Part shown: in pieces, positions 9,387-17,650 of the stretch
Layout: the number at the start of each line of letters is the position of its first letter
Position numbering within the stretch: the first letter of the stretch is position 1
From: Shewanella sediminis HAW-EB3
GTDB taxonomy: Bacteria > Pseudomonadota > Gammaproteobacteria > Enterobacterales > Shewanellaceae
Direction: 5' to 3'
Assembly: GCF_000018025.1 (NCBI RefSeq)
Contig: NC_009831.1
Location: 3,658,001 to 3,722,000, forward strand
DNA length: 64,000 nucleotides
Position numbers and translations under genes: made by a program
The notes under the pieces: model-generated
What the model was told of the DNA's origin: nothing
The model's input: the letters and a program-made list of their open reading frames with translations, nothing else
Databases searched by the model: none

Positions 9387-10862
9387 ATGAGCGTAGCAAA
9401 ACCCCAGGGGACGATGCTAGGGCATCCGAAGGGATTGTTCCTGTTGTTTACAACAGAGTTATGGGAACGATTCAGTTATTACGCAATGCGTGCCATTTTG
9501 GTGCTGTATTTGGTAGATAAAGTACAAACAGAAGGTGGTCACGGTTTAGGTTGGACCAGCGCAGACGCAATCTCACTCTATGGTACATTTACCGGTTTAG
9601 TTTATCTGACTCCCCTCATCGGTGGCTGGTTAGCCGATACATATCTGGGTCAACGCCGCGCCATCATGATTGGTGGTGCTCTGATGGCAGCCGGTCAATT
9701 CATCCTTGGTACACCACATGCGTGGGTACAGGGAATGGAGACTCAAGTTTTCTATCTTGGTCTTGGCGTACTTATTCTAGGTAACGGCCTGTTTAAGCCT
9801 AACATCTCTACCATGGTTGGTGACCTCTATGAAGAGGGCGATCATCGTCGTGATGGCGCGTTCACTATCTTCTATATGGGTATCAACGTCGGTGCTTTCC
9901 TTTCGGGTATCATTGTAGGTTCGGTTGTCAGCGCCTATGACGGCAACTTCCAGATGGGCTTCCTCTGTGCCGGTATCGGTATGGTCTTCTCTTTAATCAT
10001 TCAATTTGCCTTCGCACAACGTTTACTCGGTGATATCGGTAAACACCCGGCTGCCAAACTTGAGAAAGAGAAAGCGGCAGCCAACGGTCAAGAAAATGTA
10101 AAAAAAGAACCTTTGACCAAGGTTGAGCGTGATCGCATTAAGGTGATCATGGTCATGGGTCTGTTCACTATCATCTTCTGGGCTGGTTTCGAGCAAGCCG
10201 GTGGTCTGATGAACCTGTTCACCAACGACTTTACCGACCGTATGATTGGTGGCTGGGAAGTGCCGACCACTTGGTTCCAATCATTGAACGCCATGTTCAT
10301 CGTGATTTTCGCGCCGGTGATCGCCTCTATCTGGATCCGCTTGGGTAAGAACGAGCCGAACTCTCCGGTTAAGTTTGCCTTAGGTCTGGTACTGCTTGGT
10401 GTTGGTTTCCTATTTATGATTGGTGCCGTACTTGAGATGGGTGGTAACCCGGATGCTAAGTCAAGCATGTGGTGGTTAGTAGGTGCATACTTCTTCCATA
10501 CTATGGGTGAGTTATGTCTGTCTCCTATCGGTCTGTCTATGGTGACTAAATTGGCTCCGCTTCGCATCGCATCTTTGATGATGGGTGCCTGGTTCCTGTT
10601 CGTTGCTGCTGCAAACAAGATTGGTGGTATCGTAGGTTCATTCATTGGACACGGCGGACCAAAAGAGGAGCAGCTTGCTAACGCAATGTCTATCTTCGCC
10701 GGTATCGCCATCACATCGGCTATTTCGGGTATCATCCTCTACTTCATGGCTGACAAGCTAGTAAGCTGGATGCACGGTGCCGAAGGCCCGCATCATACTG
10801 AAGAAGAAGCTCTGGAAGAAGAGATCGCAGTGACTGCAGAGCATGAAGGTATACAGCGTTAA
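9387..10862 (+). CDS. POT-family proton-dependent di/tripeptide transporter
   Basis: A 491-residue, roughly 14-helix inner-membrane symporter importing small peptides with protons. The POT proton-coupling motif ExxER(F) is present in ELWERFSYYAMRA (near 26), and the second PTR2 signature is FTIFYMGINVGAFLSG (near 155). A cytoplasmic loop rich in Lys/Glu around residues 215-245 and a C-terminal acidic tail follow. The ATG at 9387 is preferred over an upstream TTG (9348) because the POT motif then sits at the usual distance and a GAAGGTGGA purine tract precedes it. It is monocistronic and followed by a strong terminator. It is similar to DtpA/TppB-type carriers; substrate range is unknown. Confidence 0.92.
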   Translation: MSVAKPQGTMLGHPKGLFLLFTTELWERFSYYAMRAILVLYLVDKVQTEGGHGLGWTSADAISLYGTFTGLVYLTPLIGGWLADTYLGQRRAIMIGGALMAAGQFILGTPHAWVQGMETQVFYLGLGVLILGNGLFKPNISTMVGDLYEEGDHRRDGAFTIFYMGINVGAFLSGIIVGSVVSAYDGNFQMGFLCAGIGMVFSLIIQFAFAQRLLGDIGKHPAAKLEKEKAAANGQENVKKEPLTKVERDRIKVIMVMGLFTIIFWAGFEQAGGLMNLFTNDFTDRMIGGWEVPTTWFQSLNAMFIVIFAPVIASIWIRLGKNEPNSPVKFALGLVLLGVGFLFMIGAVLEMGGNPDAKSSMWWLVGAYFFHTMGELCLSPIGLSMVTKLAPLRIASLMMGAWFLFVAAANKIGGIVGSFIGHGGPKEEQLANAMSIFAGIAITSAISGIILYFMADKLVSWMHGAEGPHHTEEEALEEEIAVTAEHEGIQR

Positions 10863-10911
10863 AAGAAGGTTCGAGACTCTAGTTTACTAGTACCGACCAG
10901 CTCAAACGAAT

Positions 10912-10942
10912 AAACGCCGCATATGTATATGCGGCGTTTTTT
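10912..10942 (+). terminator. Rho-independent terminator of the POT transporter gene
   Basis: A perfect 13-bp stem (AAACGCCGCATAT, loop GT, ATATGCGGCGTTT) is followed by a T run on the plus strand, about 50 bases after the stop codon. Confidence 0.93.
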
Positions 10943-11087
10943 ATATCTAAAAGAAGTATAGAGTTACGAGTGCCTAGGTTCGAGGAGTTCAATTCGAGGA
11001 CTAAAAGTAAACGTATCCCCAGACTATTCTAAGACTGGTAACTCAAGAAGAAACTTCAAACTTTGCCTATAGCAGAATCTAAGAATT

Positions 11088-11741
11088 TCAGTCTTCCTTA
11101 GCCTGATATCCTGCAGGGCATTCATACACTTCACCTTTGCGTATTTTGATCAAAGCAGCCAACATTGCGGATAACTGTTTGGTTTCATCTATCAGCTGTA
11201 ATGCTTTAGTTTTATCGACTAAACCTATTTCAATGGCGATATATAGCTGTGTAACCAACTCTCCGGCTGAACCTTTGGAATAATAGAGGAATCTTGCAGA
11301 ATCTTTAGGTGTGCCTCTCTCCTCCCCTTCTGCAATATTGGATGGGATAGAAAGAGCGGCTCTGGTGACTTGGTCCTTAAAACCACGATCACGACTACAT
11401 TCAAAGAGTAATACCAATCGGTATAAAGATGTGACCGCTCAGCGAGAATTTAGCGCTTTCTAGGCAAGGCAACGAGTAAAGAACATAGTAATTCTACGTT
11501 TAAGCTCGTTAACACTGTATAGGAAGCGCTAAAACTCGCCTTTCAGGAGTGTTTTTGGCTGCCTACTTCTGCGTTAAATGACTTCAAAAGGGAACACCAT
11601 TCTTTCACCCATTCGTCTTGAATTAGTTTGCCAAAAAAACTCTGAGTAGATCACTTTCTTATTCCGATTGGTATTAACATTACAGACTAAACGCGAAGCA
11701 CGTTGCCAAACATCTAAGTTTTCAAAAGAATACTTTCTCAT
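11088..11741 (-). pseudogene. Four-helix-bundle (S23/23S-IVP family) gene split by a MITE
   Basis: The 3' part (11088-11417) encodes the conserved core of the four-helix-bundle family, with SRDRGFKDQVTRAALSIP and NIAEGEERGTPKDSARFLYY. Its only start is a TTG inside inserted DNA. The missing N-terminus lies on the far side of the insertion: reading down from the ATG at 11741 gives MRKYSFENLDVWQRASRLV, the family's usual opening with the LDVWxRA motif. A 269-bp element with matching inverted ends (11409-11677) sits between. The two frames do not rejoin in phase by simple removal of the element, so further small changes are likely. The function of the family is poorly known; some members are encoded inside 23S rRNA genes. 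Confidence 0.85.
11409..11677. mobile_element. MITE with 18-bp terminal inverted repeats
   Basis: The ends are TAATACCAATCGGTATAA (11409-11426) and the complement of TAATACCAATCGGAATAA (11660-11677), matching at 17 of 18 positions. The element is 269 bp with no coding capacity for a transposase. TA at each outer edge suggests a TA target duplication. It interrupts a four-helix-bundle gene. Confidence 0.85.
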
Positions 11742-11763
11742 GTCACCATCCATGGTTATGTAT

Positions 11764-11789
11764 AAAGGGCTGGTGGTACTTGGCCCTTA
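11764..11789 (-). terminator. Hairpin downstream of the RssB-like gene
   Basis: AAGGGC and GCCCTT form a stem around a 12-base loop about 50 bases past the stop codon of the RssB-like gene. The T tract is weak, so this is a putative terminator. Confidence 0.4.
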
Positions 11790-11806
11790 AAGCTTTCCGC
11801 TTATCC

Positions 11807-11822
11807 TAGTTCCTAGGAACTA
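11807..11822. repeat. Perfect 16-bp CTAG-centred palindrome
   Basis: TAGTTCCTAGGAACTA reads the same on both strands. It belongs to a set of CCTAG/CTAGG-rich short palindromes found in several gene spacers of this window. Confidence 0.6.
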
Positions 11823-11838
11823 CTAACTCGACCCTTTT

Positions 11839-12942
11839 TTAAAACGACAACTGCACATAGCCGCCGGTGGGGGTTTGGGTGTCGTAGACGAGACCGTGGA
11901 ATTGGTTTTCGAGTAACATCTGCTTATGGACGGGCTTACTTGAAGAGATACATAGCTGCTCTCCGGGCATTAAAGTCCTGAACTGAGCACTTGGGTGCCC
12001 CCAATCCAATATTCCAAGCTGGAGAGAGTCTGAGAGCGCGAGAGGCGTTAATCCTTCGTTATTTCTGATGTAACAACGTAAACCTTGGCCGGCTTGCGCT
12101 ATCGATGCGCGGTATTTAGTCAGCTCTACCACCACATAGACAATATCGATACAGATATCTAAACCTGATTTTGTCATGCGTTCATTGAGATAAGTGAGCA
12201 TGTTGTAGGGTTCGATGATCGCCTGAGTGGTGCCATTGCGAAACAACTTCAGCTTTTGATTAACGAAACTCTTAAGCAAGACGCTGGCGAAAGCCGCGCG
12301 ATTATCCTGAGGGTGAAAATGAGCCATATACATCACAAGATGTTTATCGCCGACATTGACCGTATCGATAAAGTAAGCACTCACCTCATCGGTCTTAAAC
12401 AGGCTGTAGTCAATTTTGGCGGTGAGATAGTTAATCTGTGACGGGGGGAATAACTGCTGCTGAACACTCTTAGCCGCTTCGGCATTTTGTTCTAACAGCG
12501 CCAGGTTATCCTGCAACTCCTGATAGGAGAGCTCCTCGATATCTTCGAGTTGAACATCTTTAGTGTGTTTCTCATCCAGGCTCTGCTTTATCGCATTTTC
12601 GATGAGAAATAGATCGGAGACAGGCTTAACTAAGTAATCGCTTGTGCCAATACGCAGCGCCTCAACGACATCTGCCATGACCTGATTACCGGATATAACG
12701 ATTGACGGTGTGCCGGGATTTAACTCAGACATCTTCTTGAGCATGACCAAACCGCCCATTATCGGCATACTGAGATCGGCCAGGACAATATCGAAAGCTC
12801 TTTGCTTAAACTTTTCCAGCCCCTGTTCGCCATCATCGGCTTCGATAACCGTCGCACCGCGGCTATCGAGAAACGATGCAACGATACGACGAAAAACAGG
12901 ATCATCTTCAACAAGTAGAATGACTAAATCTTTTAGCGCCAT
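11839..12942 (-). CDS. RssB-like response regulator with degenerate PP2C-type output domain
   Basis: A 367-residue protein. The N-terminal receiver domain (1-120) has the acidic pair VEDDP at 11-15, phosphoacceptor Asp56 in VLADLSMP and the YLVKPVS Lys. An alpha-helical linker (about 125-165) leads to a SpoIIE/PP2C-like domain. The metal-binding Asp motifs of active PP2C enzymes are not evident: where a GD...D and ADVxGHG would be expected there are SAYFID and MAHFHPQDN. This architecture matches RssB/SprE, the adaptor that delivers RpoS to ClpXP, but an anti-sigma partner-switch regulator is an alternative. It is apparently monocistronic. Confidence 0.75.
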   Translation of the reverse strand: MALKDLVILLVEDDPVFRRIVASFLDSRGATVIEADDGEQGLEKFKQRAFDIVLADLSMPIMGGLVMLKKMSELNPGTPSIVISGNQVMADVVEALRIGTSDYLVKPVSDLFLIENAIKQSLDEKHTKDVQLEDIEELSYQELQDNLALLEQNAEAAKSVQQQLFPPSQINYLTAKIDYSLFKTDEVSAYFIDTVNVGDKHLVMYMAHFHPQDNRAAFASVLLKSFVNQKLKLFRNGTTQAIIEPYNMLTYLNERMTKSGLDICIDIVYVVVELTKYRASIAQAGQGLRCYIRNNEGLTPLALSDSLQLGILDWGHPSAQFRTLMPGEQLCISSSKPVHKQMLLENQFHGLVYDTQTPTGGYVQLSF

Positions 12943-12997
12943 AAGGGTCCTTTTTAGAAGGCTCGAGTTTCCGGGTTCTACTACCCGGAGCCTGGGG

Positions 12998-13264
12998 TAT
13001 ACCCAAGCTACTTCAAAATGCTCGTTTCAGAGCTCCCGTAGGGTAGCTGAACAAGGCAGTGATTGAAGAGAATGGTGAGCCCCTTTTCAATATCACTAAC
13101 GCAGTGCAGGTATTCTACGGAAACTCCCGCAGGGCAAGGTGAGAAGCAACATGTTTCTGCGTTATGAAATATAAAATTAGAATAACTAGTTCAGCTATTT
13201 CATGCCTTGAACTCTGTCACTTCTCGACATGCTGAATCCTGCATTTCGAGGTCGTTTGGGTATA
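12998..13264. mobile_element. MITE with TATACCCAA termini
   Basis: A 267-bp non-coding element lies between the RssB-like gene and mlaA. The left end TATACCCAAGCTACTTCAAA and the complement of the right end TATACCCAAACGACCTCGAA match at 20 of 24 terminal positions over the full ends. The family differs from the TACCAAT-type MITEs elsewhere in the window. A CCGGGT hairpin lies just outside it at 12971-12988. Confidence 0.75.
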
Positions 13265-13283
13265 AATATGCCCTGGGCCTTCT

Positions 13284-14249
13284 TTAATCTAATTCCTGCA
13301 TAAACTCATCTAACAGCTCATCTTCATCAAGATCGACAGGTACATCACCATCATACACCTTATAGTCCATATGTTGAAAATAGGCTTCCTTAACAAAAGT
13401 ATAAGGGTCTAATGCGTTATCGACGAGTCTTTCTTGATCGATAGCTCCGGCCCTTCTATGCAGGTTCTCAAGCCCCCATTTTAACAAGGACTGCCACACA
13501 GTTATCTCCGATATTGGAAAGTATAGGCCATCAACCCAGAACGACGCGACCTCTCTGGTGACATAAGGTCCTAAGAACGGCGCCATAAAGTATGGGCCAT
13601 TAGGTACACCGTAGTAGCCTAACACCTCATTGAATTCATCTTGTTTGCGGGGCAGGCCCATCATATCTGCGACATCGATTACACCGAGTAACCCCATGGT
13701 CGAGTTTATCGTAAAGCGTCCACCGGCATTTGCCGCCCAGCCCCATTTACCCTGCAAGGTGTTGTTCACCAAGGCGCTGGGCTCATCGAGGTTAGTCACA
13801 AAATTATGGATACCTGTCTTCACCGGTCTTGGTACATAATCGTTATATCCATGAGCAACTGGTCGATAAAAATACCTGTCCAGGTACAGGTAGTTAAAGT
13901 CCCACATAGCCCGGTTAAACCCTTCGATGGGATCTCTTGGATCAATATAGGTAACGGTAACCTCGGCGGTCGTGACCTCTGCATTACCCTCAGACGCGCT
14001 AACATCGGAATCAATCCCTTCGATGCCAGATGCGATATCGGAACCGTCAATTGGGCCTGAGATGCTCTGTTCTGAGTAAGCCTGGACTGAGTTAGCCTGG
14101 TCAGAGTTAGTCTGACCAGAGCTAATTTGGGAATCGGTAGAATCGACATGTACACGTTCGACGTCCTGTCCGTATCTGTTTAACTGCGATGCTGAAATGG
14201 GCGCAACGCCAAACACTGCTATAACCAGCATTATCCATTTAAACTTCAT
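13284..14249 (-). CDS. mlaA: MlaA/VacJ-family phospholipid-transport protein lacking a lipobox
   Basis: A 321-residue protein. MlaA is normally an outer-membrane lipoprotein that removes misplaced phospholipids from the outer leaflet and passes them to MlaC. The family core is clear: DPIEGFNRAMWDFNYLYLD near residue 105, RPVAHGYNDYVPRPVKTGI, then LDEPSALVNN, GRFTINSTMGLLG and GPYFMAPFLGP. The N-terminus is a signal peptide ending near ISA (about 21) with no Cys for acylation. Between it and the core is a roughly 70-residue low-complexity stretch with repeated SxQ-like units (NSDQANSVQAYSEQ) and then acidic residues. It is divergent from the FliK-like gene, with 354 bases between them. Confidence 0.87.
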   Translation of the reverse strand: MKFKWIMLVIAVFGVAPISASQLNRYGQDVERVHVDSTDSQISSGQTNSDQANSVQAYSEQSISGPIDGSDIASGIEGIDSDVSASEGNAEVTTAEVTVTYIDPRDPIEGFNRAMWDFNYLYLDRYFYRPVAHGYNDYVPRPVKTGIHNFVTNLDEPSALVNNTLQGKWGWAANAGGRFTINSTMGLLGVIDVADMMGLPRKQDEFNEVLGYYGVPNGPYFMAPFLGPYVTREVASFWVDGLYFPISEITVWQSLLKWGLENLHRRAGAIDQERLVDNALDPYTFVKEAYFQHMDYKVYDGDVPVDLDEDELLDEFMQELD

Positions 14250-14603
14250 ATTTTTCTCTTTGGTAAAACAACTGAATCCGTTTCAGCTGATACTGCTTAC
14301 GATTAATACAAACCAGACACTGCATTGGTGCTAGATTTAAGAGTGAGTCCCAGTTACCTGAGTGACTGTAGCCTCAGCTAAAATTCAGCTTTGCTTAGGC
14401 TCTTAGCAGGAAAAACTAAAGTAAGTCTCTGCTAGAGTCGATAATGAGTAGTAATGACAAAAAATATCCTAATCAGCTAATAACTAGACTACTCAGTGTG
14501 ATTTTTGTTTGTAAGGCGATAAGGATACTAGTCAAAAAAAATAGATCAAATTAATTATCTCGAAAATTGTAAGCACTAATGAAAAAATACCGGAAATCAG
14601 TCA
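14250..14603. other. Divergent intergenic region between mlaA and the FliK-like gene
   Basis: This 354-base AT-rich gap must hold promoters for both divergent genes. The only recognisable site is a possible sigma-28 promoter for the plus-strand gene. No repeat or RNA gene was seen. Confidence 0.5.
14417..14444 (+). promoter_or_regulatory. Possible sigma-28 (FliA) promoter for the FliK-like gene
   Basis: TAAAGTAA (14417-14424) and GTCGATAA (14437-14444) resemble the FliA consensus TAAAGTTT/GCCGATAA. The spacer is 12 bases, where 11 is optimal. It lies about 160 bases before the start codon and would tie the gene to late flagellar expression. Confidence 0.35.
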
Positions 14604-16946
14604 ATGTCAGAACCTGTCAACACACGCAGTGGAAATAGTGCCCTGCCCATAACAAGAGTCGTTTCCGGTAACCATTCCAGAGGAGAGGTGGTGCCCTCTC
14701 CTGAAACTCAACCTCAAACGAAAACAGCTGCTTCAGTGCCCAATACGGGTACTAACACCAGCCCGGCGCCTCACACGGCAACTCCAAAGGGAGTGGGCTC
14801 GGCAGTTTCACAAAAAGCCGACAGTAAGGTCCAAGTGCCCTCCTCTTCGATTGCTACTGACAGAAATCCACAAATAAAAGTAGAGGCTCAGGGGCTAAGA
14901 GCAGCCGTTATACAGTTTTCTTCAAAGATAGACCAAATAACTTTAAATGGCTCAAATTACAATATTGATTTTTCATCTTACTCGAGTCGTCGCACTGCGT
15001 TAAAGGCCATGAGTTACCTTGTCAATACTAGTCAAGAGTTCTCACATCTTCAAAACTCAATAGTTCAAAAATCACAGGTTCAAACAGCATTGGCTCAACA
15101 AACATTAGCTCATAAAATTCAACCTCAAAATCCGGCGACTGAAAGTGCAGTTACTTCTAAGGGGACAGATTCATTCACGGCTCAGTTGATATCCTTGGGT
15201 AAAACGATATCCACAAGCCTGCCCGATGGGCTTAAAAACTTGATCCAACAAAATGGCATAAACCTCAACCAATTAAAGCAGCTGAGTTCCCGATCCCAAG
15301 GGTACCCACTTCCCACCGCTCAGTTCGACGGCAAGGCGTTAACCCTCTCCAATGGGTTGTCACTGCCTTTGCCACAAGTCAGTCTTTCATCTCTGATCAA
15401 AGCTCAAGCCTCTCCCACTCAAGGCACCACTCCCAGACTTGATGTCATACCTGGCATTACTTATCAAAACCAGCAATGGGTTTTGAAGCTTACTCCTATC
15501 ATAGAGACCAGCATCGTGGAGCTCACCTCTAACTTACGGTCTCAACCTTCATCACGAAACATAGGGGAGATGGAGTCACAGTTAGTGTTAGCTAAGCCGG
15601 AATTATCTAAGCTGTACTCAAGCTTAATTAAAGTGCTGGAAAAACTCCCCTACAAAGACTCAAATGGCTTGCCCCCTGCCAGTTCAAATGTACCCGGTAC
15701 CAAGCTGTCACCGACAGGTGTTTTAGCTGAGGCTAACTCTACTGTCGGCTCAACGAAAACCAGCGCTAGCATAAACCCGGAGGCTTTAGCTAAATCACTA
15801 TCGCATACACTAACTAATGCTTCTGAATCTAAGGCATCGGGTTCACAGACAGATACCGGGCAGAGCAATAAATATCAGGCGAACCAGAACCAGACGAATC
15901 AAGACCTGACAAGTAAAGGACTCAATATACCCGACTCAGTAAAGGGAGTGATCGAAGAGATTAAGCGACAGTCACCTAAACAGCAGTCACCTGAACTACA
16001 GTCACCGAATCAAAAGTCAGAGTTTGTGTCACCCGGTACAGGTAAACAGGAAAAAGAGGCCCCTTCGTCCGGGCTAAACAGAGATCTGATGTTAAGTGCG
16101 CTTAATAAGGCGTTCGGGAAAGCGGGAGGCCTCCCGCAAATGACAGAGAAAGCCGCTGAGCCTCAAAAATCCCTTGCTACTCTGTTGTTTAAACTTCTGC
16201 CCCAAATTCAACCCTCTATGTTGCGAACCTTAGCTCTACCGAGCAAGGTCCAGGAGGAGTTAGCGGGCCTGCTGCATTTACATTCATTTGCTGAGGTCAA
16301 TGCAGTCGCCAGAGCATCCATGTCACACATGAACTCAGTCTCGCTACTGTTTCAGCTTCTACTCGGTGTTAAGACGACTGGATTAGCCGGTAAGCCCGGA
16401 AGCGGTAATAGCGCTAAACTGAGTGCGTCATCTCAAAAATATTTACAAAAGCTTCAGGCTCAGTTAGGTGTGACCCCTTCGCTTCTGTCCATGTTCGACA
16501 AGGCGGGGACGACTGAGACTATGGCGAAGCTAGTTAACAATTTGAACCTCTACTCCCAGGCCAGCAACGATAACAATGGGCAGACTAACTGGTACTTTAC
16601 CCTCCCCTACTCGCTCAATCAGCATCAAGATCAACTTGAGGGACAGTTCACCAAAGAGGAAGCTAACCAGGAAGATGACCCAGATTCAAATTGGCGACTC
16701 CAGCTCAAATTTAACTTAGCTCAAGGGCCCCTTTTAATTAAGACCCATATAAAAGCCAACCGCTTAGAGATGACATTCAACGGCGAAGATGACACCTTAC
16801 TCAATAAGATTGATCTGCTATTGCCACCACTCATGGAAAAACTGGTCGATATCGGTTTAACACCGGATAAGGTAGTAACCAAACGGACTAAAGTCCCCGC
16901 GACGCTGCTCCCCGGCGATCATTATTTAGTTAAGATTAAGGCTTGA
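14604..16946 (+). CDS. FliK-like (Flg_hook C-terminal domain) protein
   Basis: A 780-residue protein. The first roughly 600 residues are low-complexity, rich in Ser, Gln, Pro and Thr, with small repeats such as QSPKQQSPELQSPNQ. The last roughly 130 residues resemble the FliK C-terminal substrate-switch domain: a beta-rich part (WRLQLKFNLAQGPLLIKTHI, RLEMTFNGEDD) followed by a helix LLPPLMEKLVDIGL. FliK contacts the FlhB C-domain to switch export specificity. The next gene encodes a free FlhB C-domain, as in the Bacillus ylqG-ylqH pair. A canonical fliK exists in the main cluster (38068-39897), so this is a second, divergent copy. Its role is inferred only. Confidence 0.7.
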   Translation: MSEPVNTRSGNSALPITRVVSGNHSRGEVVPSPETQPQTKTAASVPNTGTNTSPAPHTATPKGVGSAVSQKADSKVQVPSSSIATDRNPQIKVEAQGLRAAVIQFSSKIDQITLNGSNYNIDFSSYSSRRTALKAMSYLVNTSQEFSHLQNSIVQKSQVQTALAQQTLAHKIQPQNPATESAVTSKGTDSFTAQLISLGKTISTSLPDGLKNLIQQNGINLNQLKQLSSRSQGYPLPTAQFDGKALTLSNGLSLPLPQVSLSSLIKAQASPTQGTTPRLDVIPGITYQNQQWVLKLTPIIETSIVELTSNLRSQPSSRNIGEMESQLVLAKPELSKLYSSLIKVLEKLPYKDSNGLPPASSNVPGTKLSPTGVLAEANSTVGSTKTSASINPEALAKSLSHTLTNASESKASGSQTDTGQSNKYQANQNQTNQDLTSKGLNIPDSVKGVIEEIKRQSPKQQSPELQSPNQKSEFVSPGTGKQEKEAPSSGLNRDLMLSALNKAFGKAGGLPQMTEKAAEPQKSLATLLFKLLPQIQPSMLRTLALPSKVQEELAGLLHLHSFAEVNAVARASMSHMNSVSLLFQLLLGVKTTGLAGKPGSGNSAKLSASSQKYLQKLQAQLGVTPSLLSMFDKAGTTETMAKLVNNLNLYSQASNDNNGQTNWYFTLPYSLNQHQDQLEGQFTKEEANQEDDPDSNWRLQLKFNLAQGPLLIKTHIKANRLEMTFNGEDDTLLNKIDLLLPPLMEKLVDIGLTPDKVVTKRTKVPATLLPGDHYLVKIKA

Positions 16947-16948
16947 TT

Positions 16949-17278
16949 GTGTAGGACCGGCTTTAATGTAAGACCGGCTTTAACCGGGAATGGCTTCGAC
17001 ATACATCCGCTGCCGCTCCGTAGCCAAGAGCTTCGCGGCTGAAGCGCGCTCCTACAAGGGAGGGCAAATGGTTAATGGTTAATGGTTATGGTGTAGGACC
17101 GGCTTTGATGTAAGACCGGCTTTAGCCGGGAATGGCTTCGACATACATCCGCTGCCGCTCCGTAGCCAAGAGCTTCGCGGCTGAAGCGCACTCCTACAAG
17201 GGAGGGCAAATGGTTAATGGTTAATGGTTATGGTATAGGACCGGCTTTGATGTAAGACCGGCTTTAGCCGGGAATGGT
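16949..17278. repeat. 142-bp tandem repeat containing REP-like inverted units (2.3 copies)
   Basis: GTGTAGGACCGG-type starts occur at 16949, 17091 and 17233, exactly 142 bases apart. Each full unit carries ACCGGCTTTAGCCGG and GCTTCGCGGCTGAAGC palindromes bounded by GTAGGA and TCCTAC, then a GGTTAATGGTTAATGG tail. A further partial unit lies at 17811-17887. It fills the gap between the FliK-like and FlhB-C-like genes. Confidence 0.9.
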
Positions 17279-17305
17279 CCAGCAAATTAATAAAAAGTGA
17301 CAGAT

Positions 17306-17641
17306 ATGAAAAAAGAAGATGATAGCTATCAAGAAGAGCCCCCACAGACTGAGCGACAGGCTGTAGCACTTGGGTTCGACGGTCAACACACACCTACCGT
17401 TACGGCTAAAGGTACGGGCCTGGTTGCCGAAGAGATAATTGCCTTAGCCGAAGAGGCCGGCGTTCATATTCATAAGAACCCACACCTAAGCGACTTTTTG
17501 CAGCGCTTAGAGCTTGGCGAGGAGATCCCCAAAGAGCTCTACTTTCTTATTGCCGAATTAATTGCATTCGTCTACATGCTCGACGGAAAATTCCCAGAGC
17601 AGTGGAATAACATGCATCAAAAGATTGTTGAGGAGGTTTAA
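17306..17641 (+). CDS. Free-standing FlhB C-terminal-domain protein (FhlB/YlqH-like)
   Basis: About 111 residues from the ATG at 17306; a GTG at 17297 is an alternative, and neither has a good ribosome site. The sequence aligns by eye with the part of FlhB after its autocleavage site: AVALGFDGQHTPTVTAKGTG, then AEEIIALAEEAGVHIHKNP, then LGEEIPKELYFLIAELIAFVYML. The membrane half and the NPxH motif are absent. Such proteins are annotated as FhlB-like or YlqH in other bacteria. Pairing with a FliK-like gene suggests the two proteins interact in flagellar export control or compete with FlhB. That role is inferred. Confidence 0.8.
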   Translation: MKKEDDSYQEEPPQTERQAVALGFDGQHTPTVTAKGTGLVAEEIIALAEEAGVHIHKNPHLSDFLQRLELGEEIPKELYFLIAELIAFVYMLDGKFPEQWNNMHQKIVEEV

Positions 17642-17650
17642 AAGAGCGAC

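Noticed and set aside
10088..10735. Long minus-strand frame inside the POT transporter
   Set aside because: The plus-strand frame has clear POT motifs and a terminator; the antisense frame has no motif and is explained by codon bias.
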